NCBI RefSeq assembly: GCF_002076895.1
Contig: NZ_CP020465.1
Location: 3,782,001 to 3,846,000, forward strand
DNA: 64,000 nucleotides
Reading direction: 5' to 3'
From: Cognaticolwellia beringensis
GTDB taxonomy: Bacteria > Pseudomonadota > Gammaproteobacteria > Enterobacterales > Alteromonadaceae
The position numbers and the translations under genes are program-made. The notes under the pieces are model-generated. The model was not told the DNA's origin. It searched no databases and worked only from the letters and a program-made list of their open reading frames with translations. The first letter of the stretch is position 1. Every line of letters starts with the position of its first letter. Below are positions 25,816-36,806 of the stretch, piece after piece.

Positions 25816-26280
25816 TTAATGTGTTTTTAGCATAGCGATATGCGGTATATCATCTTCTAAATACATGTCACTTACACGTTCAAAACCATGGTGATTGTAG
25901 TATTTTTCTAAATGCTCTTGAGCTGATATTTTTACCGTGTCATTTGGGAAATACTTTAAACATTGCGCTAAACCGACACGCATTAGTTCGTGACCAAGTC
26001 CGGTGCCTCGAACACATGGGGCAATGACAACACGGCCAATACTAATGTAGTCTGGGTAAGTTAATCCTGTAGGTAAAATACGTAAATACGCGGTCATAAC
26101 ATCGTTTTGATAGCAAAATAAATGTTGGGTTTGTGGGTGGCGGTCATGGTCGTCTAAGTCAGGATAAAAACAGGTTTGCTCAACAACAAAAATATCAATG
26201 CGTAATTTTAGTAAATCGTAGAGTTCATTAGTGGTTAACTGTGAGAAATTTTTATTTGTCCAGGTAATATCAGTGATCAT
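25816..26280 (-). CDS. elaA: GNAT family N-acetyltransferase, ElaA-like
   Basis: 154 residues. The N-terminal LYDLLKLRIDIFVVEQTCFY and YPDLDDHDRHPQTQHL, followed by the acetyl-CoA loop VIAPCVRGTGLGHELM and the C-terminal KISAQEHLEKYYNHHGF, are the ElaA pattern. A cytosolic acetyltransferase of unknown acceptor. Monocistronic. Confidence 0.88.
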   Translation of the reverse strand: MITDITWTNKNFSQLTTNELYDLLKLRIDIFVVEQTCFYPDLDDHDRHPQTQHLFCYQNDVMTAYLRILPTGLTYPDYISIGRVVIAPCVRGTGLGHELMRVGLAQCLKYFPNDTVKISAQEHLEKYYNHHGFERVSDMYLEDDIPHIAMLKTH

Positions 26281-26436
26281 AGCGGCTTGTTTAATTGTGT
26301 TTTTTACATTTTTTCACGATATCATACTCATGTACAGTTTACGTTTAATGTAGATAAATGAGAGGCCCTGATGAGCGATTTCCTTGCCCAAGAAGGGACA
26401 TTATTAAAGATATAATATGAATTAATCCATTATGTT

Positions 26437-28746
26437 TTACTTTTTTTGCTCTTTAATGAGTAATTGTTCAAAGTCATCTTTTACCAAGGGCATTGCTAAT
26501 AAGTAGCCCTGGCCATACCGGCAGCCTGCCTTTGTTAGAAACTCTTTTTGTTGGTCCGTTTCAATACCTTCAGCAATAACATCAATATTCAACTTACTGG
26601 CCATCACTATAATAGCTTCACATAACGCAGCATCTTTATTATCAGCAGACATATTTTGTACGAAACTTTTATCAATTTTTAAATAATCTATCGCGTAGTT
26701 TTTCAGGTAAGAAAAAGAGCAATAGCCCGTACCAAAATCATCAATAGAAACGGCAATACCTTTCAGGCGAATTTGATCAAGAACACTGACAACTTCGGCT
26801 TGATTTTCCATTAATAAATTTTCGGTTATTTCTATTGCTATAGCTTGCGGGTCAATTTCTCTCTCTTTAAGAGAATCAACCCACGCCGTAATTTGCTTGC
26901 CTTTATTTTTATATTGTACGGGCGAGGTATTTATACTGATCATCAAATTTTGACAATATGTCTCTCTCCAATACTTAACTTTCTGAGTTACCTCATTAAA
27001 TATCCATTCACTAATTTCTGTAATTAAGCCGGTTGCTTCTGCGATAGGGATGAAATCTAACGGAGAAATTAAGCCTTTCTCAGGATGTTGCCAGCGAATA
27101 AGTGCTTCTGCTTTAGTTATTGTGTTGTTTGATAAGTTAACTATAGGCTGATAAACCATATGAAATTGCTGTTGTGTGATAGCAATGCGTAAATCTTTAA
27201 TAATTTCCATACGTTTGAGGAAATCAGTACGCATATGTTCAGTAAAGTAGTGAATACTGTTGCGACCTTGAGCTTTAGCATTGTACATAGCTTGGTCGGC
27301 ATTCCTTAATAAGGTGTCAATGTTTGCGGCATCATCGGGATAACGCGCAATACCGATACTCGCGGTATAATGAACACTTTGATCATCAATAGTATACGGT
27401 TGGGCTAGGGTGCTTAATAATTTTTGCCCGATGTTGTCTATATCTATCTCTGTAATCGTGCCGACTAGAACTATGATGAATTCATCACCGCCCAAGCGTG
27501 CGACAATATCATTTTTTCTAATGCAACTTTTAATACGGTTTGCACTTTCTACAAGTAATTTATCACCGACACTATGCCCTAGAGAATCATTAATATCTTT
27601 AAAGTTATCGATGTCGAGCATGGCTATAGCAATTTGTTTTTTATCGCGTTTAGCGTTCTCAATTGCCGCCGTTAGATGCTCAATTAATAAATTACGATTG
27701 GGTAATTGAGTTAAATTATCAAAATTGGCTTGATGCCAAATTATTTTATCAGCTTTATCTCGTTCAATGGCAATGCGAACAAGGTTAGATATTTGTTCAA
27801 TGAGTGTGAAATCCATCTCATTTGGTGTTGATTTTGTACGATGATAAATTGCAAACGTACCGAGTAATTTACCTTTACTATCAATAATAGGCTCTGACCA
27901 ACAAGAACCTAGTCCAGCTTTTTTAGCTAACTCTGCCCAAGCTGTCCAATAAGGATGCGTTGAAATATCTGTAACAGTAACTCTTTCTCTGGTAAATGCC
28001 GCTGTTCCGCAGGAACCCTTACCACGACCAATAGCAATTCCGTCGACAGCTTTGTTATAAAAATCAGGTAAACTTGGCGCAGAGCCTAACACTAAATGTT
28101 TTCCTGAATCGTCAATTAATAAAATGCTACACAACACATCAGGGTGTTCTTTTTCAATTCCAAGAATTATGGCAGGTAATATTTTGGATAGGTGATCCGC
28201 TGCTGCTATTAACTCAAGAATTTTGTTACGAAGTTGATTAAATTTATCATTTTCTAATAATTGCCGATTTTTATTTTGCATAAATACTGAAAATGCTAAA
28301 GCAAATACATTGGTCAAAACCATAGAAATAATAATGCGCGTTAGCGTAAAACTATCAAGCTGTTGGTAGGTAATGAGGTAAGTAACCGTAATTAATATAC
28401 CATTTAGCACACTTGCCATTATTGTAGGTAGTAAATAGAAACTCGCAACCACCACGGGGAAAACCCAGTAAATTAAATTCGCCCCTTTCAATTCAACAGC
28501 AACCAATATTATTATTTGAGCGAAAACGGCAAGGAAAAAGCTAAAAATTTTTGTTCTGTTAGTGAACAGAACGCCACAGAAAATGCTGAAAATACCTACA
28601 ATTGCTGAAAGTGAAAGTATGATTTCTACGCTATCTTGTATTTTTATACTCATAGCAAGAATGGGGATGAAACCGATCACAGCTGCAGCACTCACTGTTA
28701 AGAGAATTTTGTTTTCTATTGAGCGATTTTTTATTTTAGTTATCAT
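26437..28746 (-). CDS. Membrane GAF-GGDEF-EAL protein (cyclic-di-GMP turnover)
   Basis: 769 residues. About six membrane helices in residues 1-165; a GAF domain at about 180-320 (GKGSCGTAAFTRERVTVTDI); a GGDEF domain at about 335-495 with intact RLGGDEFIIVL and the preceding FKDINDSLGHSVGDKLL; an EAL domain at about 510-760 with AEALIRWQHPEKG, SIDDFGTGYCSFSYLKNY and KIDKSFVQNM. Both catalytic motifs look intact, so it could make or degrade cyclic-di-GMP; which activity dominates is unknown. The GAF domain should sense a small ligand. Monocistronic. Confidence 0.93.
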   Translation of the reverse strand: MITKIKNRSIENKILLTVSAAAVIGFIPILAMSIKIQDSVEIILSLSAIVGIFSIFCGVLFTNRTKIFSFFLAVFAQIIILVAVELKGANLIYWVFPVVVASFYLLPTIMASVLNGILITVTYLITYQQLDSFTLTRIIISMVLTNVFALAFSVFMQNKNRQLLENDKFNQLRNKILELIAAADHLSKILPAIILGIEKEHPDVLCSILLIDDSGKHLVLGSAPSLPDFYNKAVDGIAIGRGKGSCGTAAFTRERVTVTDISTHPYWTAWAELAKKAGLGSCWSEPIIDSKGKLLGTFAIYHRTKSTPNEMDFTLIEQISNLVRIAIERDKADKIIWHQANFDNLTQLPNRNLLIEHLTAAIENAKRDKKQIAIAMLDIDNFKDINDSLGHSVGDKLLVESANRIKSCIRKNDIVARLGGDEFIIVLVGTITEIDIDNIGQKLLSTLAQPYTIDDQSVHYTASIGIARYPDDAANIDTLLRNADQAMYNAKAQGRNSIHYFTEHMRTDFLKRMEIIKDLRIAITQQQFHMVYQPIVNLSNNTITKAEALIRWQHPEKGLISPLDFIPIAEATGLITEISEWIFNEVTQKVKYWRETYCQNLMISINTSPVQYKNKGKQITAWVDSLKEREIDPQAIAIEITENLLMENQAEVVSVLDQIRLKGIAVSIDDFGTGYCSFSYLKNYAIDYLKIDKSFVQNMSADNKDAALCEAIIVMASKLNIDVIAEGIETDQQKEFLTKAGCRYGQGYLLAMPLVKDDFEQLLIKEQKK

Positions 28747-28867
28747 ATAAACATTAACTTATTGTTATTGATGTTGTCTGTTGTAGCGTAAGGTTTTTAC
28801 TTATACGAATAATATATGGAAAAAGTTCTTTCTATTTAATAAAAATAGCAGAAATAATAGAGAGTGC

Positions 28868-28901
28868 ATATCGTCATGTATATCGATATGCATGACGATA
28901 T
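28868..28901. terminator. Stem-loop after the 28949 gene
   Basis: ATATCGTCATG pairs perfectly with CATGACGATAT; the 12-base loop is itself nearly palindromic. About 50 bases past the stop codon of the minus-strand gene. No T-run on that strand. Confidence 0.45.
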
Positions 28902-28948
28902 TTAGTGGGATCTTGGAAAAGAGTTAGTTTTGATTTAGTTATTAGTTA

Positions 28949-29317
28949 TTAGTTGTGATTTAAACTCAGGCTTAAACGTTGAAAATATTCACTGTATTTT
29001 TTACGCACAATATAAGCACTTATTTCTTTTTTATATTGCTCAATATCGAGTTCTGGATATTCTGAAAATAAAACGTTTTTTAAGTCACTTTGCTCAAGAC
29101 AAAGTAAATAGGCTAATGGTAAATATGTTGGATTAAAGTTGTTGTGGTAAACGGTGGTTCTAACTTCAGAGGGGCTATAATGCTTTTTTGCACCATAACG
29201 GTTTACAAGTACAGGCATTAGTTTGGAACCGTACTTTTTAATTGCATGAGATTTAAACAACTTGCCTTTCCTTAGCGAGAATATAGTCCTGTAAAATATT
29301 GTGCGAATTATATACAT
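28949..29317 (-). CDS. Hypothetical protein (possibly DUF6559)
   Basis: 122 residues from the ATG at 29317; a TTG at 29335 would add six. Basic N-terminal half (IRTIFYRTIFSLRKGKLF, then KKYGSKLMPVLVNRYGAKKH), a conserved-looking HYSPSEVRTTVYHNNFNPTY, and a cysteine in LPLAYLLCLEQSDL. It resembles small DUF6559-type proteins of marine gammaproteobacteria, but this is from memory and weak. Function unknown. Only 16 bases separate the start from the strong hairpin after the his operon. Confidence 0.6.
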   Translation of the reverse strand: MYIIRTIFYRTIFSLRKGKLFKSHAIKKYGSKLMPVLVNRYGAKKHYSPSEVRTTVYHNNFNPTYLPLAYLLCLEQSDLKNVLFSEYPELDIEQYKKEISAYIVRKKYSEYFQRLSLSLNHN

Positions 29318-29333
29318 TAAGCTTGGAATAATC

Positions 29334-29371
29334 AAGTCAATTAAGGCTAGAGGCCTAGCTTTAATTGACTT
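29334..29371 (-). terminator. Strong 17-bp hairpin downstream of the his operon
   Basis: Left arm AAGTCAATTAAGGCTAG and right arm CTAGCTTTAATTGACTT pair over 17 bp with one G-T, loop AGGC. It is about 127 bases after hisIE and only 16 bases before the ATG of the gene at 29317. It probably ends the his transcript, although a proper T-run is missing. Confidence 0.5.
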
Positions 29372-29497
29372 GTGTGAATTTCGATAGGCATTTGAAAAAA
29401 GTGTAGATTACTCATGCTTTTACAATGCCAGTAGCACTTATAGGCTTAAATAAAATGTAGTTAACTAGATAAATAGCTAACTACTTAACGTGCTGTT

Positions 29498-30121
29498 TTA
29501 CTTTTTTTTGTGTCTTGACTGTAATACGGCCATTACTTCACTTAGGTCAATATTTTGGTCCTGTAAAAGCACTAAGGTGTGATAAAACAAGTCCGCACAT
29601 TCACCCAATAAATCTTCTTTCGTTTCAGCAACAGCAGCTAGTGCTACTTCTACGCCTTCTTCGCCTACTTTTTGCGCTATTTTAGTGGTGCCGCGCGAAA
29701 ATAAATGTGCGGTGTAGCTATCTTCTGGGTCATCATTTTTTCGACTGGCAATAACTTGCTCTAGTTGACTAAGAAAATTTTGTTGGCTAATGTTTTGCTC
29801 TGGGAAGCAAGACTCTGTACCCAAGTGGCAAGTAGGGCCTTGCGGTCGACAAGCAATTAATAAGCTGTCTTGATCGCAGTCAGTCACAACTTGGCTGACT
29901 TTCAAAAAGTTACCGCTAGTTTCGCCTTTGCACCACAGTGCTTGTTTAGCGCGACTATAAAATGTTGCTAAGCCTGAGCTTAAGGTTTGCTCTAAAGCTT
30001 CAACATTCATATAACCTTGCATTAAAACCGCACCGGTATCTTGATGCTGAATTATTGCAGGGATCATGCCCGACATCTTGTCCCATGCCAGTTGGCTTAT
30101 ATTATCTTGTGTAATTAGCAT
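29498..30121 (-). CDS. hisIE: Bifunctional phosphoribosyl-AMP cyclohydrolase / phosphoribosyl-ATP diphosphatase
   Basis: 207 residues, steps 2 and 3 of histidine synthesis. The HisI half (1-115) has [14 protein letters not shown] and [12 protein letters not shown] with the metal-binding aspartates and cysteines, then [12 protein letters not shown]. The HisE half (about 120-205) has [16 protein letters not shown] and [15 protein letters not shown]. The fusion is normal in gammaproteobacteria. Last gene of the operon; its start overlaps hisF by 7 bases. Confidence 0.98.
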   Translation of the reverse strand: MLITQDNISQLAWDKMSGMIPAIIQHQDTGAVLMQGYMNVEALEQTLSSGLATFYSRAKQALWCKGETSGNFLKVSQVVTDCDQDSLLIACRPQGPTCHLGTESCFPEQNISQQNFLSQLEQVIASRKNDDPEDSYTAHLFSRGTTKIAQKVGEEGVEVALAAVAETKEDLLGECADLFYHTLVLLQDQNIDLSEVMAVLQSRHKKK

Positions 30122-30903
30122 AATCTGATCTCAATTTTTTCATTTTTAAGAGTTTGCTTTAATTCGTCCATAGGGATAATACCTTTATGGAAAACACTGG
30201 CAGCAAGTGCACCATCAACATCTGCTTGCTGAAAAACATCAACAAAGTGTGATATTTCGCCAGCACCGCCTGAGGCGATTAGTGGCACATTACACAAATC
30301 TCTCACTTGTTTAAGCTGCTTTATATCATAACCTTGGCGAACCCCGTCTTGGTTCATACAATTAAGTACAATCTCGCCTGCGCCGAGCTTTTGTACTTCT
30401 TGGATCCAATCTAAGGTGCGCCATTTGGTTTTTTGTGTCCGTGTTTCATCGCCAGTGAATTGGTAAACTTGATATTCGCCTTCACCATTGTTCGCATCTT
30501 GATTAAAAAAGCTATCAACACCAACTACAATACATTGTTGGCCAAAAATATCCGCTAAGCGTGAGATTAAACTTGGATCTCTTAATGCAGGAGAATTGAT
30601 AGAAATTTTATCTGCGCCCATCATCAGAATTTGCTTAGCATCTTCTTCTGTTTTTATGCCGCCAGCGACACAAAAGGGGATATCGATAACTTGAGCAATA
30701 CGGCTAACCCAGCTTTTATCGACTACGCGATCGTCCGAGCTGGCAGTAATATCGTAAAAAACTAGTTCGTCAGCACCCGCTTGTGCATATTTTTGTGCCA
30801 GCGGTACTATGTCGCCAATTATTTCATGGTTACGAAATTGAACACCTTTTACGACTTTACCGTCTCGAACATCAAGGCAAGGAATTATGCGTTTGGCCAG
30901 CAT
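30115..30903 (-). CDS. hisF: Imidazole glycerol phosphate synthase cyclase subunit
   Basis: 262 residues. Uses ammonia from HisH to make imidazole glycerol phosphate and AICAR. N-terminus [20 protein letters not shown] with the catalytic Asp11; the second catalytic Asp is in [10 protein letters not shown]; the phosphate loops [13 protein letters not shown] and [13 protein letters not shown] are present. The insert [13 protein letters not shown] after the second Asp is slightly longer than in E. coli. Overlaps hisA by 19 bases. Confidence 0.98.
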   Translation of the reverse strand: MLAKRIIPCLDVRDGKVVKGVQFRNHEIIGDIVPLAQKYAQAGADELVFYDITASSDDRVVDKSWVSRIAQVIDIPFCVAGGIKTEEDAKQILMMGADKISINSPALRDPSLISRLADIFGQQCIVVGVDSFFNQDANNGEGEYQVYQFTGDETRTQKTKWRTLDWIQEVQKLGAGEIVLNCMNQDGVRQGYDIKQLKQVRDLCNVPLIASGGAGEISHFVDVFQQADVDGALAASVFHKGIIPMDELKQTLKNEKIEIRLC

Positions 30904-31622
30904 GCGATTGCCTCCTCTAGAGTAAATTTACCTTCAAGTAACGAGCGACCGAGTATCACGCCATCAACGCCAGTAGGAATTAGTGCTTTGATATCGTCTA
31001 ATGAACCAATACCGCCTGAAGCTTGCCATTTTATACTTGGGTATTGCTGACATAGTTCTTGATACATGCCTACGTTGCTGCCTGTAAGCGTGCCGTCTTT
31101 ACTAATGTCAGTACAAAGTACATGATTTAAACCGGCAGTAATGTAGTCATCTAATAATGTTTCTAAGTTAACGCCACTGTCTTTTATCCAGCCGTGCGTT
31201 GGCAGGGTTTTATTGCCTAAAGCATCAATTTTTACATCTAACGCCAGTACAATTTTTTCGCCGCCAAATTCTGTAATCCATGTGCGTACTAAATCGGGTT
31301 CTTTTATCGCTAATGAGCCAATAACAACACGGTCGGCACCTAAGTTAAGTAACTGCTGAACGTCTTCTTTACAACGCACACCACCGCCTACTTGAATGAT
31401 CATGGTATCGTGTTTAACCAAAGTTTCAAGTAAGGCTAATTGGCGTTTAGTGCTATCTTTTGCGCCGTCTAAGTCAACAAAGTGCATGACCGTTGCACCA
31501 GCTTTAGCGTAAAGGTTTTGTCGCTCTTTTGCGGTATATTGATAATTAGTCTTTTGCTGGTAATCACCTTGAAATAACCGTACGACTTCGCCGTCAATTA
31601 AGTCAATTGCTGGGATCATCAT
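30885..31622 (-). CDS. hisA: Phosphoribosylformimino-AICAR phosphate isomerase
   Basis: 245 residues, TIM barrel. Isomerises ProFAR to PRFAR. Catalytic Asp in [20 protein letters not shown] and [11 protein letters not shown]; phosphate loops [14 protein letters not shown] and [13 protein letters not shown]. Starts 3 bases after hisH and overlaps hisF at its end, as expected for a coupled operon. Confidence 0.98.
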   Translation of the reverse strand: MMIPAIDLIDGEVVRLFQGDYQQKTNYQYTAKERQNLYAKAGATVMHFVDLDGAKDSTKRQLALLETLVKHDTMIIQVGGGVRCKEDVQQLLNLGADRVVIGSLAIKEPDLVRTWITEFGGEKIVLALDVKIDALGNKTLPTHGWIKDSGVNLETLLDDYITAGLNHVLCTDISKDGTLTGSNVGMYQELCQQYPSIKWQASGGIGSLDDIKALIPTGVDGVILGRSLLEGKFTLEEAIACWPNA

Positions 31623-31625
31623 GGC

Positions 31626-32246
31626 TTACATCTCCAAAAAATTTTTAATGATTTTACTGCCAAGCGCGCTTGAGCGTTCTGGATGAAATTGACAACCGAT
31701 AAAGTTGTCTTTTGCGATAGCGGCAGAAAATTCACTGCCGTATTGACAGCGGGCGACGGTATATTCAGAAATAGGCGCGGCAAAGCTATGCACAAAATAG
31801 AAATAGTCATCAGCGCTAATACCTTTGAATATCGCATGGTCGCTAACTTGCGTTAACGTATTCCAACCCATGTGGGGCATACGTAAATCGTTCGCTTGCA
31901 GAGGCGTAATATCCGTAGGAATTAAGCCTAAACATTGCACTACTTCGTCTTTACCTGCGCCTTCAACAGATGTGCGTGCCATTAATTGCATGCCTAAACA
32001 AAAGCCTAATACAGGCTGGGTAAGTTGCTGTAATGTTGCCACTAAACCTTTCGATACTATATTTTCCATAGCATGACGAGCACTACCCACGCCGGGTAAT
32101 ATAACTTTATCGGCATTTTTAATGACATCAAGGTCATCAGAAATAATGATAGAAAAACCTAAGCGTTCAACGGCAAACTTTACTGACGCTAAGTTGGCAC
32201 AACCGGTATCAACAATCACAAAGTTAGCTTGTTTTTTCTCGCTCAT
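31626..32246 (-). CDS. hisH: Imidazole glycerol phosphate synthase glutaminase subunit
   Basis: 206 residues from the ATG at 32246, which directly follows the hisB stop; a frame start at 32282 would overlap hisB by 35 bases and add 12 atypical residues. Class I glutaminase: nucleophile Cys in PVLGFCLGMQLM, His and Glu in CQFHPERSS. Feeds ammonia to HisF. Confidence 0.97.
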   Translation of the reverse strand: MSEKKQANFVIVDTGCANLASVKFAVERLGFSIIISDDLDVIKNADKVILPGVGSARHAMENIVSKGLVATLQQLTQPVLGFCLGMQLMARTSVEGAGKDEVVQCLGLIPTDITPLQANDLRMPHMGWNTLTQVSDHAIFKGISADDYFYFVHSFAAPISEYTVARCQYGSEFSAAIAKDNFIGCQFHPERSSALGSKIIKNFLEM

Positions 32247-32247
32247 A

Positions 32248-33318
32248 CTATAGACATCCCTTGGTGCTTGGTAAGTCGTCACCGGCCACGGTTATGGCTT
32301 GGCGAAGTGCACGACCAAATACTTTAAACAAGCTTTCAACTTGGTGATGACAGTTTCCTTCAGTCGTTGAAAGGTGCAGGGTGATTGCCATAGAATCTGC
32401 TAACGAGCGGAAAAAGTGCGAGACCATTTGCGTCGACATTTGACCCACCATATTATCGGTAAAGTTCGCGTCAAACTCTAACCAAGGACGGCCAGAAAGA
32501 TCTATCGAGCACTCGGCGCGACATTCATCCATAGGCAAAACAAAACCAAAACGGCCGATGCCACGTTTATCACCTAAAGCTTGTTTAAGCGCTTGGCCTA
32601 AAGCTAAAGCAGTGTCTTCAACGCTGTGATGTTCGTCAATGTGATAGTCGCCATCAACATCTACTTGCATACTAAAGCCGCCATGTGCAGCAATTTGTTC
32701 CAGCATATGGTCGAAAAAGCCTAAACCTGTTTTGATTTTGATATCACCGACTTTATCTAGGTTAATAGCCACATTGATATCAGTTTCTTTTGTGGTGCGA
32801 ACCACTTTTGCAACTCTTGAACTGGTCAGTAGTTGTTCAGCAATATCATCCCAATTAAGGGTTTGACGGTCATATTTTATCGCTTTAATACCCATGTTTG
32901 CGGCAAGGGCAACATCGGTGTCGCGGTCGCCAATAACATAAGAGTTGGCAAAGTTGACCTTACCTTGCTGTAAATAGTCGCTAACTAAGCCTAATTTTGG
33001 TTTACGACAGCTACAATTATCGGCTTCAAAGTGCGGACATAGTAATACGTCGTCAAAGGTAATACCTTGCGAGGCAAACATTGCCATCATTTTATCGTGC
33101 GGTAAGTCAAAGTCGCTTTGCGGGTAGCTTGTCGTGCCTAAACCATCTTGATTCGACACCATTACCAAGCGAAAGCCTTTCTTCTGTAAGGCAATTAACA
33201 CCGGGATTACGTTCGGTTCAAAGACTAACTTTTCTAAACTATCAACTTGTTTATCGGTAATTGGCTCTTCAATTAAGGTACCGTCTCGGTCGATAAATAA
33301 AATATTTTCTTGGCTCAT
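32248..33318 (-). CDS. hisB: Bifunctional histidinol-phosphatase / imidazoleglycerol-phosphate dehydratase
   Basis: 356 residues, the enterobacterial-type fusion. N-terminal HAD phosphatase with [18 protein letters not shown], a zinc loop [15 protein letters not shown] and [14 protein letters not shown]-terminal dehydratase from about 165 with [42 protein letters not shown] and [19 protein letters not shown]. Steps 6 and 8 of the pathway. Starts 1 base after hisC. Confidence 0.98.
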   Translation of the reverse strand: MSQENILFIDRDGTLIEEPITDKQVDSLEKLVFEPNVIPVLIALQKKGFRLVMVSNQDGLGTTSYPQSDFDLPHDKMMAMFASQGITFDDVLLCPHFEADNCSCRKPKLGLVSDYLQQGKVNFANSYVIGDRDTDVALAANMGIKAIKYDRQTLNWDDIAEQLLTSSRVAKVVRTTKETDINVAINLDKVGDIKIKTGLGFFDHMLEQIAAHGGFSMQVDVDGDYHIDEHHSVEDTALALGQALKQALGDKRGIGRFGFVLPMDECRAECSIDLSGRPWLEFDANFTDNMVGQMSTQMVSHFFRSLADSMAITLHLSTTEGNCHHQVESLFKVFGRALRQAITVAGDDLPSTKGCL

Positions 33319-33319
33319 A

Positions 33320-34441
33320 TTAATTCTCTTGTGCCACCGTTTGGGCTGTGGTCGTGGTGAAACTATGGGTTATAGTTTGCTGTAAAAGTGAAAGTTCGCG
33401 TTCACTGCCAATGCTAATGCGTAGACAGTTTGCGAGGTTTTGTTGCTTTGATTGGTCGCGTATTAAAATACCTTGCGCAACTAAACTATTAAAAATGAAG
33501 TCTTTTAGCTCGTTACTTTGACAGCGGAATAAAACGAAATTGGCATCACTGTGAAAGACTTCGTTACACCACGTTTGTGCTGTTAACCACGTCGCTAGTT
33601 GCCCACGTAATATGTCAGTTTCTTGCACGCGGGTACTCATTTTTTCAAGACCTGGCTGTGCTAATGCTTCACTGGCAATATCGGCAACCGGCGCTGAAAT
33701 AGGATAAGGCGCTATCACTTTACTCAGCATAGTAATAACATCGTTATTCGCCAGCGTAAAACCGCAACGTAAGCCCGCTAAAGCAAAGGCTTTTGATAGT
33801 GTTCTTAAAATAACTAAATGCGGATAAGTGTTAAGCCAGCTTGCCACTGATTGCTCAGGGCTAAATTCGATATAAGCTTCATCAACTACCACAATTGCTG
33901 TTTCAGCAAAAAGCTCAAGTGCGGTTTTAATCTCTTGTTGTGATAGCAAATTACCGGTTGGGTTACCCGGAGAGCATAAAAATACAACTTTGGTTTTGCC
34001 AACGTTTGCTTTTAAGCCCGTTAAGTCCAGAGACATTGTTTCTGTCAGTGGCACTTTAATAACGTCAGCACCATGGTTTTCAGCACTAATGGCATACATT
34101 CCATAAGTGGGCGGACAAATTAAAATGCTATCTTGGTAAGCTTGGCAAAAGGTTCTGATGATCAGCTCTATACCTTCATCTGCACCACGCGTGGCGAGCA
34201 AATTTTCTGGCGCTATTTCACTATACTGGCTGTAAGCATTGATCAAGTTTTCTGGCTGAAAGTCAGGATAGCGATTAATGCTGTCGCTGCTAACTTGATA
34301 AGTACCTGGGCCAGAGGCTTCGTTAGCGTTTAACCATATTTTTCCTTGCATTGCACCGCTGCTGGCAAAAAGTCTGCGGGCAGATTGGTAAGGCACCATA
34401 TCAATTAGCTCTTTTCGAGCAAGTTTGTTCGCAATGCTCAT
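33320..34441 (-). CDS. hisC: Histidinol-phosphate aminotransferase
   Basis: 373 residues, PLP aminotransferase, step 7. N-terminus [29 protein letters not shown] substrate loop; [12 protein letters not shown] with the cofactor Asp; [17 protein letters not shown] with the PLP Lys; [10 protein letters not shown] near the end. The stop of hisD and the start of hisC abut. Confidence 0.98.
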   Translation of the reverse strand: MSIANKLARKELIDMVPYQSARRLFASSGAMQGKIWLNANEASGPGTYQVSSDSINRYPDFQPENLINAYSQYSEIAPENLLATRGADEGIELIIRTFCQAYQDSILICPPTYGMYAISAENHGADVIKVPLTETMSLDLTGLKANVGKTKVVFLCSPGNPTGNLLSQQEIKTALELFAETAIVVVDEAYIEFSPEQSVASWLNTYPHLVILRTLSKAFALAGLRCGFTLANNDVITMLSKVIAPYPISAPVADIASEALAQPGLEKMSTRVQETDILRGQLATWLTAQTWCNEVFHSDANFVLFRCQSNELKDFIFNSLVAQGILIRDQSKQQNLANCLRISIGSERELSLLQQTITHSFTTTTAQTVAQEN

Positions 34442-35803
34442 TTATGCCTCCGCGTTCTTTGTCGCTGCATTTTCTGCAGGTGCTTCTAGGCGAATGGTGA
34501 CAGCGCGTTTGTGACCGTCTAGTCCTTCTGCATCAGTGAGTTCGCAAATACATTCGGCTAAGGAACTTAAGCCTTCGCGAGTAATTTCTTGCACAGTAAA
34601 GCGTCTTGAAAAGTCAGCCAATGACAAACTGCTAATAACTTTTGAATAACCATAAGTTGGCAGCACGTGATTAGTGCCGCTGGCATAATCACCAGCAGAC
34701 TCTGGCGTATAAGCGCCAACAAAAATTGAACCAGCATTACGCAAACTTTTTAATAACTGCTGCGCGTTGTCGGTTTGAATAATTAAATGCTCTGGGCCGT
34801 ATTCATTTGAAACTTCAACCGCTTGTGCTAAATCTTTTGTCAGTATTAAGCGGCTTTGCTGTAAAGCTTGGCGCGCTATTTCTGCACGAGATAAGGTCGT
34901 TAGTTGCGCTTCTAATGCTGATTGCACGGCGTTAATTAGTGCTTCGCTATTTGATAGCAAAATAACTTGGCTATCTGGTCCATGTTCCGCTTGCGATAAT
35001 AAATCTGCAGCTACAAAGCTAGCATTAGCATTTGCATCAGCTATAACAAGTACTTCAGAAGGGCCTGCTGGCATGTCGATAGCGAAACCATTAACTTGCT
35101 GTGACAACTGCTTTTTTGCCTCGGTAACATATTTGTTTCCTGGACCAAAGATTTTGTTTACGGCCATAATGGTTTCAGTACCAAAGGCTAAAGCGCCACA
35201 AGCATGAGCACCACCAACGCTATATATTTCATCAATACCACATAATGAAGCTGCAACAAGTATTTCGTCGGCTAATTGTCCGCTTTTATTAGGCGGGCAA
35301 ACCAGTACTTTACGCGGACATTTTGCCAGTTGTGCCGGCACACCTAACATCAACACAGTTGAGGGTAATGGTGCGCTACCGGCTGGTATATATAAACCTA
35401 CGCTATCAATAGCTTCAGTTTTTAAGGTACAAACCACACCAGGAGTGGTCTCAACACGAATGTCTTCACTAATTTGGGCCTGGTGAAAGCGTTTAATTTG
35501 TCCGTATGCTGTTTCAATAGCTTTTAGGCGCTTGGCGGTTAATCTCACTTTTGCAGCGGCAACCTGTTTAAGTGTTACTTTAAGTGTATCAAGCTTCACA
35601 CCATCAAATTTTTCGGTTAAATCAAATAAAGCTTTATCACCATTGTCTTTTACGTTGGCAAGAATGTTTTCTACTTGTTGTGATAATAAGCCGCTTTCTG
35701 CAATAGCTGGCCGAGAAAGTGCGAAACCACGCTCGGCTTTAGACAAGTTCTCCCAAACTATTGAGTCTTTAAGTTTAGTTGTGTCTTGGTTCTTTATGCT
35801 CAT
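34442..35803 (-). CDS. hisD: Histidinol dehydrogenase
   Basis: 453 residues; longer than E. coli HisD (434) by extra residues at both ends. Oxidises histidinol to histidine with two NAD+. Signature GLYIPAGSAPLPSTVLMLG, GPGNKYVTEAKKQL, IDMPAGPSEVLVIAD, LSQAEHGPDSQ and YGPEHL with a zinc-site Glu/His. The last 15 or so residues (RLEAPAENAATKNAEA) are Ala-rich and non-conserved. Begins 2 bases after hisG. Confidence 0.98.
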   Translation of the reverse strand: MSIKNQDTTKLKDSIVWENLSKAERGFALSRPAIAESGLLSQQVENILANVKDNGDKALFDLTEKFDGVKLDTLKVTLKQVAAAKVRLTAKRLKAIETAYGQIKRFHQAQISEDIRVETTPGVVCTLKTEAIDSVGLYIPAGSAPLPSTVLMLGVPAQLAKCPRKVLVCPPNKSGQLADEILVAASLCGIDEIYSVGGAHACGALAFGTETIMAVNKIFGPGNKYVTEAKKQLSQQVNGFAIDMPAGPSEVLVIADANANASFVAADLLSQAEHGPDSQVILLSNSEALINAVQSALEAQLTTLSRAEIARQALQQSRLILTKDLAQAVEVSNEYGPEHLIIQTDNAQQLLKSLRNAGSIFVGAYTPESAGDYASGTNHVLPTYGYSKVISSLSLADFSRRFTVQEITREGLSSLAECICELTDAEGLDGHKRAVTIRLEAPAENAATKNAEA

Positions 35804-35805
35804 GT

Positions 35806-36705
35806 TTAGCCCATCATTTTTTCAATTGGCATTACTAGAATGGAGTTACAACCTAAAGCGTTAAGTTGTTCCATGGTTTCCCAGAAAAATGTTTCTGTTG
35901 CAACAACGTGCACTGCAACAAGATCTTCACGTCCTGCTAAGGGAAGTATGGTTGGTGTTTCTTTACCAGGCATAAGTGCGCTAACTTGAGCTATTTTGTC
36001 TTTTGGCGCGTGTAGCATAATGTATTTACTTTCTTTTGCTTTCATTACACCTTGAATGCGAGGTAATAAGGTATCAAGAATCGCTTGTTTCTCTGGGACT
36101 AAGGCATTGGCGGTTTGAATTAATGACGCATTTGATTGAAAAATCTCTTCTACTTCAACTAGCCCGTTAGCTTCTAGCGTTGCACCCGTTGAAACTAAGT
36201 CACAAATACCGTCAGATAAACCAACACGAGGCGCTACTTCAACAGAGCCTTTTAGTAAGCAAAACTCGACATCGATACCATTGTTTTTGGCAAAGCGATT
36301 AAGTAATTGTGGGTAGGTAGTGGCAAATCTCAGACCATTAAGGCTCTCAATACCTGTATAGTCAAAGCCTTCTGGCATGGCAATTGATAAACGACAACCG
36401 CCAAAATTCAAACCTGAAGTGCGAATGTATTTTGATTTTTGATTCATTAAAGCACGCTCTAACGCGGCTTCTTCTAAGGTATTATCACCTACTATACCTA
36501 AATCACAAACACCGTCCATAACGAGTCCTGGGATATCACTGCTGCGTACGCGCATGATATCAATTGGCATATTAGTAACATGAGCAAGTAAGCGGCGATC
36601 AGAGACATTAAGTTTAAGGCCACAACGCTTCAATAGTGCTTGTGTGTCGTCGCTTAAGCGACCTGATTTTTGCATTGCAATGCGTAAACGTGGTTCTGTT
36701 GTCAT
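35806..36705 (-). CDS. hisG: ATP phosphoribosyltransferase
   Basis: 299 residues, the long, hexameric, feedback-inhibited form with its C-terminal ACT-like regulatory domain (from about 225). First step of histidine synthesis. [60 protein letters not shown] and the PRPP loop [21 protein letters not shown] 5 bases before the ATG. First structural gene of the his operon, 100 bases after the attenuator hairpin. Confidence 0.98.
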   Translation of the reverse strand: MTTEPRLRIAMQKSGRLSDDTQALLKRCGLKLNVSDRRLLAHVTNMPIDIMRVRSSDIPGLVMDGVCDLGIVGDNTLEEAALERALMNQKSKYIRTSGLNFGGCRLSIAMPEGFDYTGIESLNGLRFATTYPQLLNRFAKNNGIDVEFCLLKGSVEVAPRVGLSDGICDLVSTGATLEANGLVEVEEIFQSNASLIQTANALVPEKQAILDTLLPRIQGVMKAKESKYIMLHAPKDKIAQVSALMPGKETPTILPLAGREDLVAVHVVATETFFWETMEQLNALGCNSILVMPIEKMMG

Positions 36706-36806
36706 GTTATTTTCCTATTAAATTTTAAAATTTTTATACTATTTAGTCACATTTAATACGGTTAAAATTCATCATGTATATACAATTATATAGCCATAAA
36801 AATGCG

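Noticed and set aside
26371..26415. 14-codon frame beginning MSDFLAQEG
   Set aside because: Too short, no hydrophobic or leader-peptide character, and no following attenuator.
31619..31837. 72-codon minus-strand frame within hisH
   Set aside because: Alternate-frame shadow of hisH, which has all its catalytic residues.
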